This document shows positions 24,264 through 35,600 of a DNA stretch of 64,000 nt, one piece after another. Numbering within the stretch: the stretch's first letter is position 1; every line of letters begins with the position of its first letter. The notes beneath the pieces were generated by a model. That model saw nothing but the letters and a program-made list of their open reading frames with translations. It ran no database searches and was not told the DNA's origin. The stretch lies in NCBI RefSeq assembly GCF_963678975.1, contig NC_089281.1, forward strand, positions 6,845,277 to 6,909,276, given 5' to 3'. The position numbers and the translations under genes were made by a program. The stretch comes from Dysidea avara. Taxonomy: Eukaryota > Porifera > Demospongiae > Dictyoceratida > Dysideidae.

Positions 24264-27200
24264 GCATGACTTAAGGTTGACAAATCAACACAAGAAGCAA
24301 GTTGGAGGATAAAACTACTATAGGTTGAACAATATAAAGTAGTTTATTGACGAATTAAGTTTGACAAATTTCCTTCGATTACCAAAATTCTGTTTTTTTA
24401 TGGTACATGATCACACCAATCTAGGAACACCAGGACACCTGTGCACTACTATTAGTGTCAGTGTGGGCAAAGGCAGGATTAGTACCCCACAGGAAGGTAG
24501 GCTTTTAACAGATCCTTATTTTGTGAAAAAAATATCTTGCTCAAGTCAACAATAATAGCAACTGGGCATTACCTTGTGATTACTAGGTCAATTCATTATG
24601 CACACACTCAGACATGACACTATTCAATGTATAGAAATGACAATACCTTGCATATGACAGATCCAAACACTTCTCCATCATCTGGTATGTTGGGATTATC
24701 ATATTGCATTGTGTTTACTTCTTCTCTGATGTGTAAAATCAACCTTGACACTCCCTTGTGTACAACAGGTCTCCAGGCTGGTACCTGTAGTGATATAGAA
24801 AACTGAAAATATACCTTCACACATACGTAGATGTACAAAATGCATGCACACAATTTACATACTAAGTTTATTTACACAGTATTTCTAATAGAGCACACAT
24901 ACAAGTTACTAAAAGTACTGTGTGTCTGTTAACCTTTTGTCGAGGCATTGGTCCCTGAGGGTAGCCATTAACCATCAACAACTTTGTGTTGCTAACACTG
25001 TTGTCAAGGAGTGATCCAAATGGAGCAACCACACACAAATATTGGTATAGCTCCATCATCTTGTAGTGAGACTGCAAGTGTATACAGCAAACAAATGAGA
25101 ATAGCTAACAGTAGACATTTAATGTCACTGGATTTAGCCAAATCACAAATCAACAATTTCAAGATAGGTGGTTTCAAATAGTGAGCAGCATGCATACGCC
25201 ACTTTTCCTGCACCATAGCAGCTTGTTGAGTTCCAACATGGTGGGCACCAGCTAGGCTTCAAAATGGATGCTTAAAACCAGTCTTGTGTAGTTTAAGGAA
25301 TATGCTGCATTGGTAGTATAGCAACATTGTGTTCATTGTGTGATTTGAAGTGGTTTTGTAAAATCTAGTCACAAATGTGATTCCAATACTAACCTGGCTA
25401 ATGGCTTCAGTGTTGGTGCCTATCAGTTCTGCAATACCCTCCAACAATGACAATGCTACTGGGTCTGTGGAGTTGGGGGTGGGGCTCAAATGAACTTTCA
25501 ACAACAAAAGAAACTCACATTTCTAGCACATCTAACTTGTCTTCTACTGCAGATTCCACTAATGCAACTGCACAGAATATCAAATTGTTCTGAAATAAAT
25601 ACAGAACTAAAACAAGTACAACCATACCGTCACTTTACTTGTTCAATACAAACCACAGGCCATAACTTGCCGGAGCACAAATTATAAATTGGTTTCTGGT
25701 TGTGAATTGCACAGTCATCTCGTTCCTCAATAAACTAAGTGAGAAAAATTCTTGAAAGTATTACAACACCAGTTGAACATACTCACTTGTTCATCTGCTA
25801 CACTGCATTTCTTCACTACTTCAGCAGCCACCACTGCATCATCTGGTAGAGGAAAGAATTTATCTGGATTAGATCCTTTAGCAAATTTTCCCCTTCTTTC
25901 TACTGTGGGAAATCGTCTAAACAGAAAACACACAACTTTTAATCAAGCATTACAAGCAACATACATACATGATATACTGTGTAATCATATGGTATCACAA
26001 TGAGTACAGAAGCTATAGAATAAAATTGGAAATGCAAACTTTAATAGAACCCCTTGAAAATAGCATTTTCAGTCATTTTGTTTACTGCCAGGTTGAGAAA
26101 ACAATTTGTTTCATGTGGCATTTTAATGGGCCATCATGTTGTAGCTGCAGGCTTTGCAGCCTTAGTTTTGTTGTCAAGGTCCAAAAAATCAGGTTCCAAA
26201 GGACTTTTTACATGCCTCCCCTTCTAAAATCACTTAGTACACATAAAACAAACCCCATAAGAAATTTGGTGCTTTTATCAAAAAGTGAATGATTATCGGG
26301 CGCTACACTACATGGTCTATTGTGTATTCATATGGTAACATTGCAATGAGTACAGAAGGATAGTACATCAATGAAACAGGTGTAAAATAAAATTGTTAAT
26401 GTGATCGTTACAAGTGGTTTCATGGGATGACATGCTGCCACCACATGCCACAGCATAATATATGCTGTTGATGAACGATAAGGTCACATGATGCTGTCTA
26501 TCATTTATTAATTACTAAGGTATCCTACTGTATAGCATATTGACATTTTAACTCTGGAAAGAAATCCCAAACCAGGAGGTGACTGGACTTGGATTCGTTA
26601 ACTTTTCCTTCTGTCAAAATTTCCTACCATACAGTATCTGCTTTAGCTGTCACATTGCATGAATGTCTCATGCATTTGCTTATCACATATTGCCACTAGA
26701 GATGTTCAACTAAAGTACATAATATTGTAAGGTTGATATTATGATATTCATTGTGTATAAGTATAAAAACAAATTGTTTCATTCAACCGTCTTCTCATTG
26801 GTCATTAGCATCTAGATATATCAGTGGTAATTTTCATCAATGGTTGATGGACCTAGCTATAGCTGTGACACTAACTATGAAATCTTGAATATGCAGCAGC
26901 ACATTATTCCCTTCAAATATTGTACACAATGACTGTTCTATTAGAGTGTTTGACTGTTGCTCTATTAGAGCATACATTGTTGATATTAAGGTATCAATAG
27001 CATTAAACAGTACTAGCTGCTTTCATATGCTTTTGCCAAATGTTACCATCACTGATGGTGCTGTCACACACTGTTACTCTGTTGCATAATAATACTAGCA
27101 CATGCTACCACTGTTGCATGCTCCTTGTCCTTCCCTCCTAACTGTTGTGTTTGCTGTTTGAACTTGTCAATGTTTTAGCATGCTTACTTGTTTACTGAAG

Positions 27201-27984
27201 ACACACTACTGCTGCAGTGTCTCTGCAAGTTTAATGCAAAGCATGATAACCTTGTTACCACTTTTCTGGCTAATACTGCCAATGAACTATGCAAACATGA
27301 AGTAGCACAGTTGCACAAATCAATTACTGTCTAACTTGTAGGCACTAGCTTCACACAGTTGACAAATTGCTGCTACTTGTAGCAGCTATTGTCATTACTG
27401 CTTTGCACTATGTAGCTGTGCAGTACAATTCCTGACAAATACTTCTCACTGCATGTAGTTTGCTAGCGAGAAAAACTATGGTTTTTTTTGCAACATCCAC
27501 AGAGTAGTAGCTTTCTGTTCTGAATCATTTGAGCATCCTTGAAAATAAACTATAAACATCACAAAAAATTCATCTGTCGAGAAATTCTATCCATTTGGGG
27601 TTGAATCAGATTATATTGGATGACCCAGATTTATGTTCTGGGTCAGCCATCAGTAGGTTGTTAGCCAGAATACAAGTATCTTAATTAATTATAAGCTGCA
27701 TAACAGCACTGTGTAGGTTTCAGATAGTCAGACACACATACAATACACGTCACAGTTACTGCCTATAAGGGCACATTGTCTGTGTGCATTATTCCCTGTC
27801 TTGCAATTGGCAATCAGGGGAAGCACCCACTCAGACCCTTTACTTCACCCTTCCAGGAAGTCCTGGCTACCCCCCGATATCTCATGCTGACCATACGATT
27901 AATCGCTGACCTTGAAAATAAAATGTTGTATCCTGGGGTGTCACTTTTCGTCCTTCTGATGACCCACAGTCCTCTAACACTCAT
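23113..27984 (-). CDS. AP5M1: AP-5 complex subunit mu (AP5M1/MuD)
   Basis: Fourteen exons: 27911-27984, 25787-25916, 25639-25734, 25519-25589, 25394-25484, 24934-25071, 24647-24784, 24065-24190, 23883-24020, 23735-23832, 23595-23683, 23406-23536, 23254-23350, 23113-23198. They sum to 1503 nt, 500 aa (human about 490), with all phases consistent. Hallmarks in order: the N-terminal longin-like part (GLWVIRR, RRFPTVER, APFGSLLD), the mu-homology domain (VPAWRPVVHKG, MQYDNP, LDNFVIHSCVTS, FLPIRGFYQMK, FEKCEVQLPFYHR, IIWNIGQKFP) and the terminal QVYKIWNS. AP5M1 is the medium chain of the late-endosomal AP-5 adaptor. The start ATG (27984) is 55 bp from that of COA8. Exon 5 uses the acceptor TTTGAG at 25485; the nearer CCACAG breaks phase. 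Intron 1 (25917-27910) has no other gene. Confidence 0.93.
24205..24262 (+). repeat. (CA)n microsatellite in AP5M1 intron 7
   Basis: About 50 bp of nearly pure CA repeat next to the acceptor side of AP5M1 exon 8, read from the minus strand. No coding role. Confidence 0.9.
24360..24560. repeat. Dispersed repeat fragment (GTGCACTACT / CCCACAGGAGG family)
   Basis: ACCTGTGCACTACTATTA followed by GCAGGATTAGTACCCCACAG resembles 38605-38700 (CCGTGCACTACTCAGGTG, GCAGGACTAGTAACCCACAG). The two copies are diverged and their ends are unclear. Non-coding. Confidence 0.35.
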
Positions 27985-28039
27985 TGTAGTGCGCTTTAAT
28001 TGAAAGTAGTGGTGCGCACTATTTAATATTATCGTTACG
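27985..28039. promoter_or_regulatory. 55-bp bidirectional spacer between AP5M1 and COA8 start codons
   Basis: The two ATGs point away from each other across 55 bp. The spacer holds two copies of GTGCGC (near 27990 and 28011), the second within the palindrome GTGCGCAC. It must contain both 5' UTRs or overlap them. A shared bidirectional promoter is inferred from spacing; no TATA box is obvious. Confidence 0.6.
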
Positions 28040-31000
28040 ATGTCTTTCATCGCCAAGCCACTCAGAGGTTAGTTATTAATAGTCCTACGCTACTATTAAC
28101 GCTTTTACAATGCATAGGTTTGAATGTCAAAGCAAATGGATGTGTCCGGTAGTCTCGCGTAGCCAGACCGCTTTTTCTCCGTCACGGCGCTTATCGATTA
28201 GAGATTATAAGCGCCTACTCCGAAACTATTTCGGAGTAGGCGCTTATAACCTCTAATCGATAAGCGCCGTGACGGAGAAAAAGCGGTCTGGCCACGCGAG
28301 ACTATGTGTCCGGTACTACAGATTTTTGGTAGGTCCACCCATAGATAATAGACTATGGTCCACCAGACCCAACCTCAAATATTCGACCAATCAAGTCAGA
28401 ACAACCTGGAAGTAATGAACTGGTAGAGTAAAGTATCAATTATCGGACAATATGATGTTCGGACAGCTGCCATTCACTTCCTGGGAATCCTGCAGCTTTC
28501 GTTATTGTACCAAAAGGTAGGCTACAATAAGCAATAATTATCCTCCAATAATCAGCTTTGCATGATTAAAAGTTTAAGAGTTACAGCCAATAGTATGCTT
28601 AGTCCGATAAAATCTATGCTCGGATAAAACTATCAGTTGTCGGACTTTGATTTTTACTACCAGTAAACAATGTCCAATTTATTTCAAATTTGTATGCAAT
28701 ATACCTGTACTCATTAGCTATTAATGGCCAAAAAATGGTTTCGTTATCTTTAGCATAGAGGGAGTACGAGCCTTCCTATTTTTAGCGGTATTGTCGGACG
28801 CCCTCCGTTTTAATTTAGCCATGCCCACCAACAGAATTTGGATGCTTTTGCAACAAATGCACCAGTGCTAAACCACAGAAGAAGGTAAATAAATATATTT
28901 CAAGAGTAGAGGTGTGTTTTAAAGTTGATGTTCAGGATATTTCTATTGGAACGCAGTATTTTTGGCTCCTAAATGAAGGAGATGCACGCTAGGTGGAAAA
29001 ATGAAATTACGAGGCACAACTTTCTGACCAACCACATTTGTTAGTCTTGGTTCCTCAATCGCGAATACCACCTAGAAATGAAAAGATATTCCATTTTCTA
29101 CCTTCTATGGATGCACAAAGCAACATTTTCGTCCTTTTTGTTTCACCCATACAAGGTAGAGAAAGAAAAGCTTTTCAATTTCCGTGACAGTATTTGTGAT
29201 AGGACACCAAGACTAGCATATGTAGGTGGTCAGAAGGTGGTTTTGCATAACTTCATTTTTCCACCTTGCGCGCATCTCCTTCATTTAGGAGTCAAAAATA
29301 CTGCGTTCCAATGGAAATATCCTGAGTATCAACTTTAAAGCACACCTCTACTCTTGAGAGATATTTATTTACCTTCTTCTGTGGTTTAGCACTGGTGCAT
29401 TTGTTGCAAAAGCATCCAAACTTTGTTGGTGGGCATGGCTAAATTAAAACGGAGGGCGTCCGACAATATCGCTAAAAATTGGGAGGCCCGTACTCCCTCT
29501 ATGCTACAGATAACGAAACCATTTTTTGGCCATTAATAGCTAATGAGTACAGGTATATTTGCATACAAATTTGAAATAAATTGGACACTGTTTACTGGTA
29601 ATAAAAATCAAAGTCCGACAACTGATAGTTTTATCCGAGCATAGATTTTATCGGACTAAGCATACTATTGGCTGTAACTCTTAAGCTTTTAATCACACAA
29701 AGCTGATTGTTGGAGGATAATTTTTGCTTATTGTAGCCTACCTTTTGGTACAACAACCTAAGCTGCAGGATTTCCAGGAAGTGGGTGGCAGCTGTCCGAA
29801 CATCATATTGTCCGATAATTGATACTTTACTCTAAGCATATAATGTTAACTGCTGTGTTGATGCTGAAGCAGTAATAGACAGCATAAGTCTTGTGTGTCC
29901 AGACCCTATTTTCTTGGGGAGGCACTCAACAAAAGAACTGCACAATCCAGAATCAATAGGCCGACTCATTCTCGCGCGCTTAATTATTTTCATCATCATA
30001 GAACAACACATACTTACTGGAATGCCAAACATAACTGGTACCTCTATACAGTAGTTAAAGGACCCTCTGTATAAAGATACATTTAGCCTCTCTATAAAGG
30101 TCAGTTTTATAGACCTCTAGCTACTTATACAATTTACCTCTGTAGCATGTAGTATATTGTCAAGTGGCTGACAATCTTTTTAAGCTACCAATACTGCAAG
30201 ATCGTGATACTTTCTAATAGAGCAGTCATGTAAAATGTAATGTTTAGTGTACAAAAATAGTATCATGAAATATAGTTTAAGGTGAACTGTGCATTTAGCA
30301 GAGTTTTCTTCTTTTTTTTTTTCAGAAGCCAGGCACAACATATGCACTTAGTACCTGCCTTTTTTTTGTCACCTACAACTTTACAAGGTGTTTAGCTCTA
30401 GTCCCATGTATCTTATTTACCCTATTGATTTCTTTTTCTAAGAGTTGCATTGATACCAGCCCTCATGCAAGAATATGTACTACACACTGGTATTGTAAGT
30501 GGGTTAGTACTGCTCACTTGACCCACTGACCCAAATAGTAATCCGGTTGGGACCCATATCTGACCTGGATGTGACCCAGTTTAATTAAAACAGAGGCATG
30601 TGCCTAGGGCTAGATTTTAAAAAGTCTTCCAGTCCCAGTTCCTCTGCATATAAAGGATTGCCTGCAAGAAATGAGTTGGTACCAAAGAATATTTTAACAG
30701 GTATTATTAATGATCGACAAGTGGGTGTGGCTCTACAGACAGCTACACTGCAACCATAAGTGGGCTCCCATGACATCAGGCTAGTTACCTATAGACACAG
30801 CAACACTCAATCCCAATAAGTGGGCGTGGCTCTATGTATCCCTATAACTACCAAAACCCATTCTCAAATGATGGACAGGAAGTTTCTTCTATATGTACAA
30901 TTGCATGCATTTCCATCAATGAAATCAAGCTTGTAAATTTATAATCACATGTGATCCCATCCTAGTCAGCCCGGATATTCAATAAGTGGATGAGACCCAC

Positions 31001-32019
31001 TTGACCTGGACAAAATGCAACCCAAGTGACCCAGATAATCTGGCACTTACAATGCCTATAGCTTGTAAGTGTGTTTGTGACCTCCTTTAGGAAGAACGAC
31101 TAGTGGAGCTGAGGAAGCAGATCTATGAAATGAACCACGAGTTTTGGAAGGAGCAAAATACTAAATATGAAAAGGTGAGAGTAGCAGCAGTCTAAGAATA
31201 GCCATTTTGAAATGTAATGATTATGTGTGACAATACAGTCACAGTGTACAAAACTAAGCTTTGTTTGCAACGATATATCATACATAGAACATGTTGCTTT
31301 TTGTCTCAATGGACTATGTCATATTGTATCAAGACATTGCTATCTATACACACAACACATATGTCACTGAGCTGCATGCCCATTTCACCAGATTTAGATG
31401 TTAGAACTTCATACTGCTAAACTTGCCTACAAGTGATACACATGCATTACATATACTATAGCTAGTATTACCTTCTCCCCCCTAAAAGCAGTGTAGTTGT
31501 GGTCACTTATTTGAGTGCTGGCCAAGTGTACCCACATACATCTGTATTTGTATATGTATAGCCAATACTATATATTAAACATTCTTAGCTTTCTCTTGTG
31601 GATGACACAACCCTATGACCAAACCCACACAAAGCAAATGTAACTATACAATCTACTTATGCGACTCATTATATTGTAGGAGAAACACGAATTTATTGCA
31701 CAAGAGCTCAAGAGGAAGGGTCAAGATGGAAAGACAGGTGTTAGACATCTGTGCTAATGACAGGTGCATATATACTGTATGTTCATCATATTCCTGTAGA
31801 GGCAAGACTTAATGCAGATGAGCTTTCCCCTTTCTACCAATCATTTTTGAGCAAATATTTCAGTATACAGTTTGAGTATTTCAAGTAAGACACTAACGTT
31901 TGTAAATTACTAAACGTTATTGTAATCATTTCAGGAAATGGCACCAATTAAACATCACTTATATAGTATTGTCAATTAGAACCAGTATTAGTAATGTGTT
32001 CAAGTATAAGAGAAAATGA
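28040..32019 (+). CDS. COA8: Cytochrome c oxidase assembly factor 8 (COA8/APOPT1)
   Basis: Six exons: 28040-28067, 28352-28422, 31091-31174, 31680-31737, 31800-31884, 31935-32019; 411 nt, 136 aa, phases consistent. Family marks are GPPDPTSNIRPI (exon 2), EMNHEFWKEQNTKYEKEK (exons 3-4) and ELSPFYQSFLSKYF (exon 5), then a basic C terminus. COA8 is a matrix protein that supports complex IV assembly under oxidative stress. The mitochondrial presequence would be only exon 1 plus a few residues (MSFIAKPLR), shorter than in mammals, so exon 1 and the exon 2 acceptor (AATAG at 28347-28351) are the least certain parts. Two transposons sit in its introns: a 153-bp hairpin in intron 1 and a 1.4-kb foldback that abuts the exon 2 donor. 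Confidence 0.82.
28151..28303. mobile_element. 153-bp near-perfect hairpin MITE with 11-bp target duplication (Mutator-like)
   Basis: The element begins AGTCTCGCG and ends CGCGAGACT. The two arms are almost fully complementary around a centre near 28228 (CCGAAACTATTTCGG). It is flanked on both sides by ATGTGTCCGGT (28140-28150 and 28304-28314). An 11-bp duplication and long terminal inverted repeats fit Mutator-like MITEs (inference). It lies in COA8 intron 1. Confidence 0.85.
28426..29832. mobile_element. 1.4-kb foldback element with TA target duplication in COA8 intron 2
   Basis: Arms of about 700 bp are inverted copies. The left end reads GAGTAAAGTATCAATTATCG and the right end is its reverse complement, and arm similarity continues to the centre near 29130. 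TA flanks both ends (28424-28425, 29833-29834), as for Tc1/mariner-type targets. ORFs inside (for example 29078-29338) are repeat shadows. The insertion is one base downstream of the COA8 exon 2 border. Confidence 0.85.
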
Positions 32020-32640
32020 ATGGTTTGTATATATAGTATACAGTTTAAAATCACAGAAATGATTAAATTTAGATTTTTATGCTGCAAAATCACTCAGTCT
32101 GTCACATGCCACTTTTTTGACGTGGCCATTTAACTGAGTGACTTCACTAACTTGAAGCAGCGAGTATTAAGATGCAATGGAACTCTAACAGAGAAGTTTT
32201 ACCTGTAGTCAATAATATTGCCAGTTAACTTAACACACTAGTCCTGCTCTCATACCATCCCCACTACTTAATACCACAAAACAAAGTGTTAGTGCATGTA
32301 TGTCTGTCTGTGCATTTATGTGAATTGGATCTTCAATAACACATCACTTAGATCTATACCTTACTCCTATTTTGTTTTGTGCCATGATTATGATTCATGG
32401 CTTTGTGACCATCAGACTTTGAAATAAAAAGTGGCATGCATCACTGCTATTAGAAAGATTGTAGTGGAGGACAGAAAGGAAAATGTAGTCTGCTATATTG
32501 CATTAGGTGATGGGCCATCATAACAGTTAGACCAATTGAAGCACACTGAAGAACTTCACGACAACTATACTTTAAATACACTGATCATTTGCAGCACATA
32601 CACACACACAAAATTGTACATCCCATTATTAATACATTAT
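32020..32640. other. Convergent 3' intergenic region between COA8 and the SNAP-25-like gene
   Basis: COA8 (plus) and the SNAP-25-like gene (minus) end facing each other across about 620 bp. Nothing else coding is seen. Confidence 0.6.
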
Positions 32641-35600
32641 TTAATACTGCATTTGAATACGTCGGTTAGCTTCCTTTAAGTGTATGTCATGCACACCTGC
32701 CTTCTTGTCTGTCCTCTCAATTTGGTCATTCTGTCTATCTAACTCTGAACCCATTTCTTGTGCTATCCCTTTCAAGTTACCCAACACATGACCCACAACC
32801 CTAAAATACAAGTGTAACCTCTACAAGCAAAAACAATTGAGCAAGCTCACTGTAGATTTTCATCCATTTCATCCTCCCGTTCATCATTGGTTACTCTCTG
32901 GACGTAGTTCCCTCCGTCACCCCCAGACCTGTTGCCACGTCGTGGTTGCTCAGTGACAATATCATCATCCTGTTGTCCTTTCTTCTTACCATAGGCTGAC
33001 TTGTATGCTTTGCTTTTTTGTATATTTCTCACACGGTAACATGGACACACACAACAACCACAACACTTCTCAATTTCATGAAGGTGGCGGTCAGTTTCTA
33101 CATAACAATAAAAGTAAACTGCAAACCTACTCTCAGTTGCTGATGCTATATTATTATGTCAGTAGCTATTGTTTTAAAAGTTACACCCGAAGACATTACA
33201 CAATCATAAGTGTATTACAATGCCAAATAGTACAGTACATACATGTCTATACATACAGAGAAGAGAACAAACAGTTACACACATATATTCATATGCTACA
33301 TGTAGGTGGGAACATGTTCACCTGCTTTAGTTTGATTGCAAATCCCATAATATACAGCTACTGGTGAAGCTTTTTGCAAGATTACTATTGCTGGTTTCAT
33401 GGTCACTACAAGCTGTGTGCTGTATAGCATATACCATAAGCCATGCAAGCAAATCTTTTTGGCCCATCATTAGTACCTCACAGTGTCACAGGAGGACTGA
33501 TGTTAGAGTAACATTTTCAGCTGTTAAAAGCGAGACTGCTGGAATTTATCCAGTTAAACTGGGGCAGCTAAGATACTGTGAGAGATTCAGGGGCAGAGAA
33601 CAGTACTCCAAAATGGGGAGATGGGGGGAGTCATGTGGGATGGCTGTCAGTAGGTATGCCAATACTAGATGATCTGGGGCATGCCCCCACTGAAATTTGA
33701 GTACTTTGAGATTAAATCTGAGAGCAGTCAGTAATATGACTATCAATAATGGAGATGATAGTAATAATAACTGTTAATAATTATAGATGTTAAAAGTAAT
33801 CCATCCTGCTATCATTAAGATATTGTATAAATACACATAGCATTTCCTTGGTTAAACGCTGCACCTTCAATAGTAGTCACACTAGACAAGAAAATCATTT
33901 TCAAGCAGCAAATAGTGAGTGATCAAGTTTTGAAGTCATTGCTTTTTATTTTTCTTGAACTAAGGTATTAAATACCACCGACTTTAACCAAGTAAGTATG
34001 GCATATCATTTAACGAAGGCATTTGAGATATACTTAATCATGCACTTGATTATGTATAGATACATCTGTTAATGGAGACAGATGGAATAAATTGCATACC
34101 AGAACCAACAGTCAGATTTGCCAACAGTGCTGGTCACTGTAAAGTTCTAATAACAATAACAACTTGTAAGTTTCCGCTGAATGTTCTATTAGGGTAGTTA
34201 ATTGACTGCTCTATTAGAGTACCTTGATTTCCATTACTGATTAATGTGGTAATGAGATATAATAGTTACTGTACTTTAGCTTCTGGGAATTGGAAAAGGT
34301 GAGGGGGCACTGCCCCTCGATTCTTCAAAGTGAGGAGGCAGTTGTACCGCTGCCCTCCGTATTTCTTTTCCCCTGGAGAAATACCACTGGGGCACGACTA
34401 GTAGCTAGTTTGCAGATGACAATAAGGGCACCTGAGGTCCAGTCCTTCGCTCCTGACTGGTTAACACTGGGTGCAATCAATCAGTTTGTAGCGAGCAATA
34501 CAAGCTGGAGTATAATAAAAGTTTGGAAAACTTGATAGCTCTTGTGTGTTGTTCAATATTGCCTTATTGGCTACATAATACATTCACTGATCAAATTGCC
34601 AAATCACCAAACTTACTGAATCACCAGACATAAACAATAACAGTACTCAGGGCCGCCCAGAAAAATTAAGGGGCCCAGGGCAAAGAGTTACAGTGGGCCC
34701 TTCACCCAAGCTGTAAGTTGAAGACTAAAAAAAAAAAAAAAAAAAAAGGTCACAACTTACTGACAATGCCAATAATTACCCATCACCAATCATATCTCCT
34801 TATCTATAAGCTTGCTACACTGCTCCTCTGAAGAATACTGTGACTACTCTATTAGAGTATTTAGATCTGACTGTTCTATTAGAGTATATCGATCTTTTAA
34901 ACAGGTATTCAGGGGGCCCTTCATGGGCTCTTGGGGCCCCTTTCAGGCTGGGGCCTGGGGCAAAATGCCCCAGATGCCCCCCCCCCCCCTGTGAGCGGCC
35001 CTGACAGTACTAACTGGGCATTATTAATTTAACAACGGGTAGTAACGTCTGTTGAAACACTTACTACTGGAATCAAAATCATATCAATGGCGGCACCATT
35101 TCCAATTGGATGTATCATACAAAAAAGCCCAATTTTTGTTTGATACATCCAATTGGAAATGGTGCCGCCATTGATATGATTTTGATTCCAGTAGTAAGTG
35201 TTTCAACAGACGTTACTACCCGTTGTTAAATTAATAATGCCCAGTTAAATGAGGCTTTTTTGTAGTCAAGCGATCAAGACACAGTAGCGATCAAACACTT
35301 TCGAAGGCTAACTGTTAGCAGCATGATAATTACCTGGCTTTTATATAGTAGATAATCAAAGATATAAAGGGTCTTTTATAGACTAAGTAATGTCAAGTGA
35401 TTAAGGTCAGTATTTAGAACTCTTGATCCCGGTCAATGTGACAGTCTACCCCTTGCCTTAAACCTGGTACTTTGCGGCATAGATGTACTAACCCCAGGTA
35501 CCAAAGTTTGCTACCCCTGACGTTCTTCTAGATCCTACTGGTGATCCAATCACTCCCCATTTTGATCCGATAATCTTTGACTCTCTCACAGGCGATCTTA

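Noticed and set aside
25460-25484. Acceptor CCACAG for AP5M1 exon 5
   Set aside because: It would break the reading-frame phase; the acceptor at 25485 (TTTGAG) keeps it and adds residues matching the family.
27776-28003. Plus-strand 75-codon ORF
   Set aside because: It is the antisense shadow of AP5M1 exon 1 (27911-27984), whose phase and sequence fit the rest of that gene.
29078-29338. Plus-strand 86-codon ORF
   Set aside because: It lies in the right arm of the foldback element; the inverted left arm encodes no matching protein and it has no splice support.
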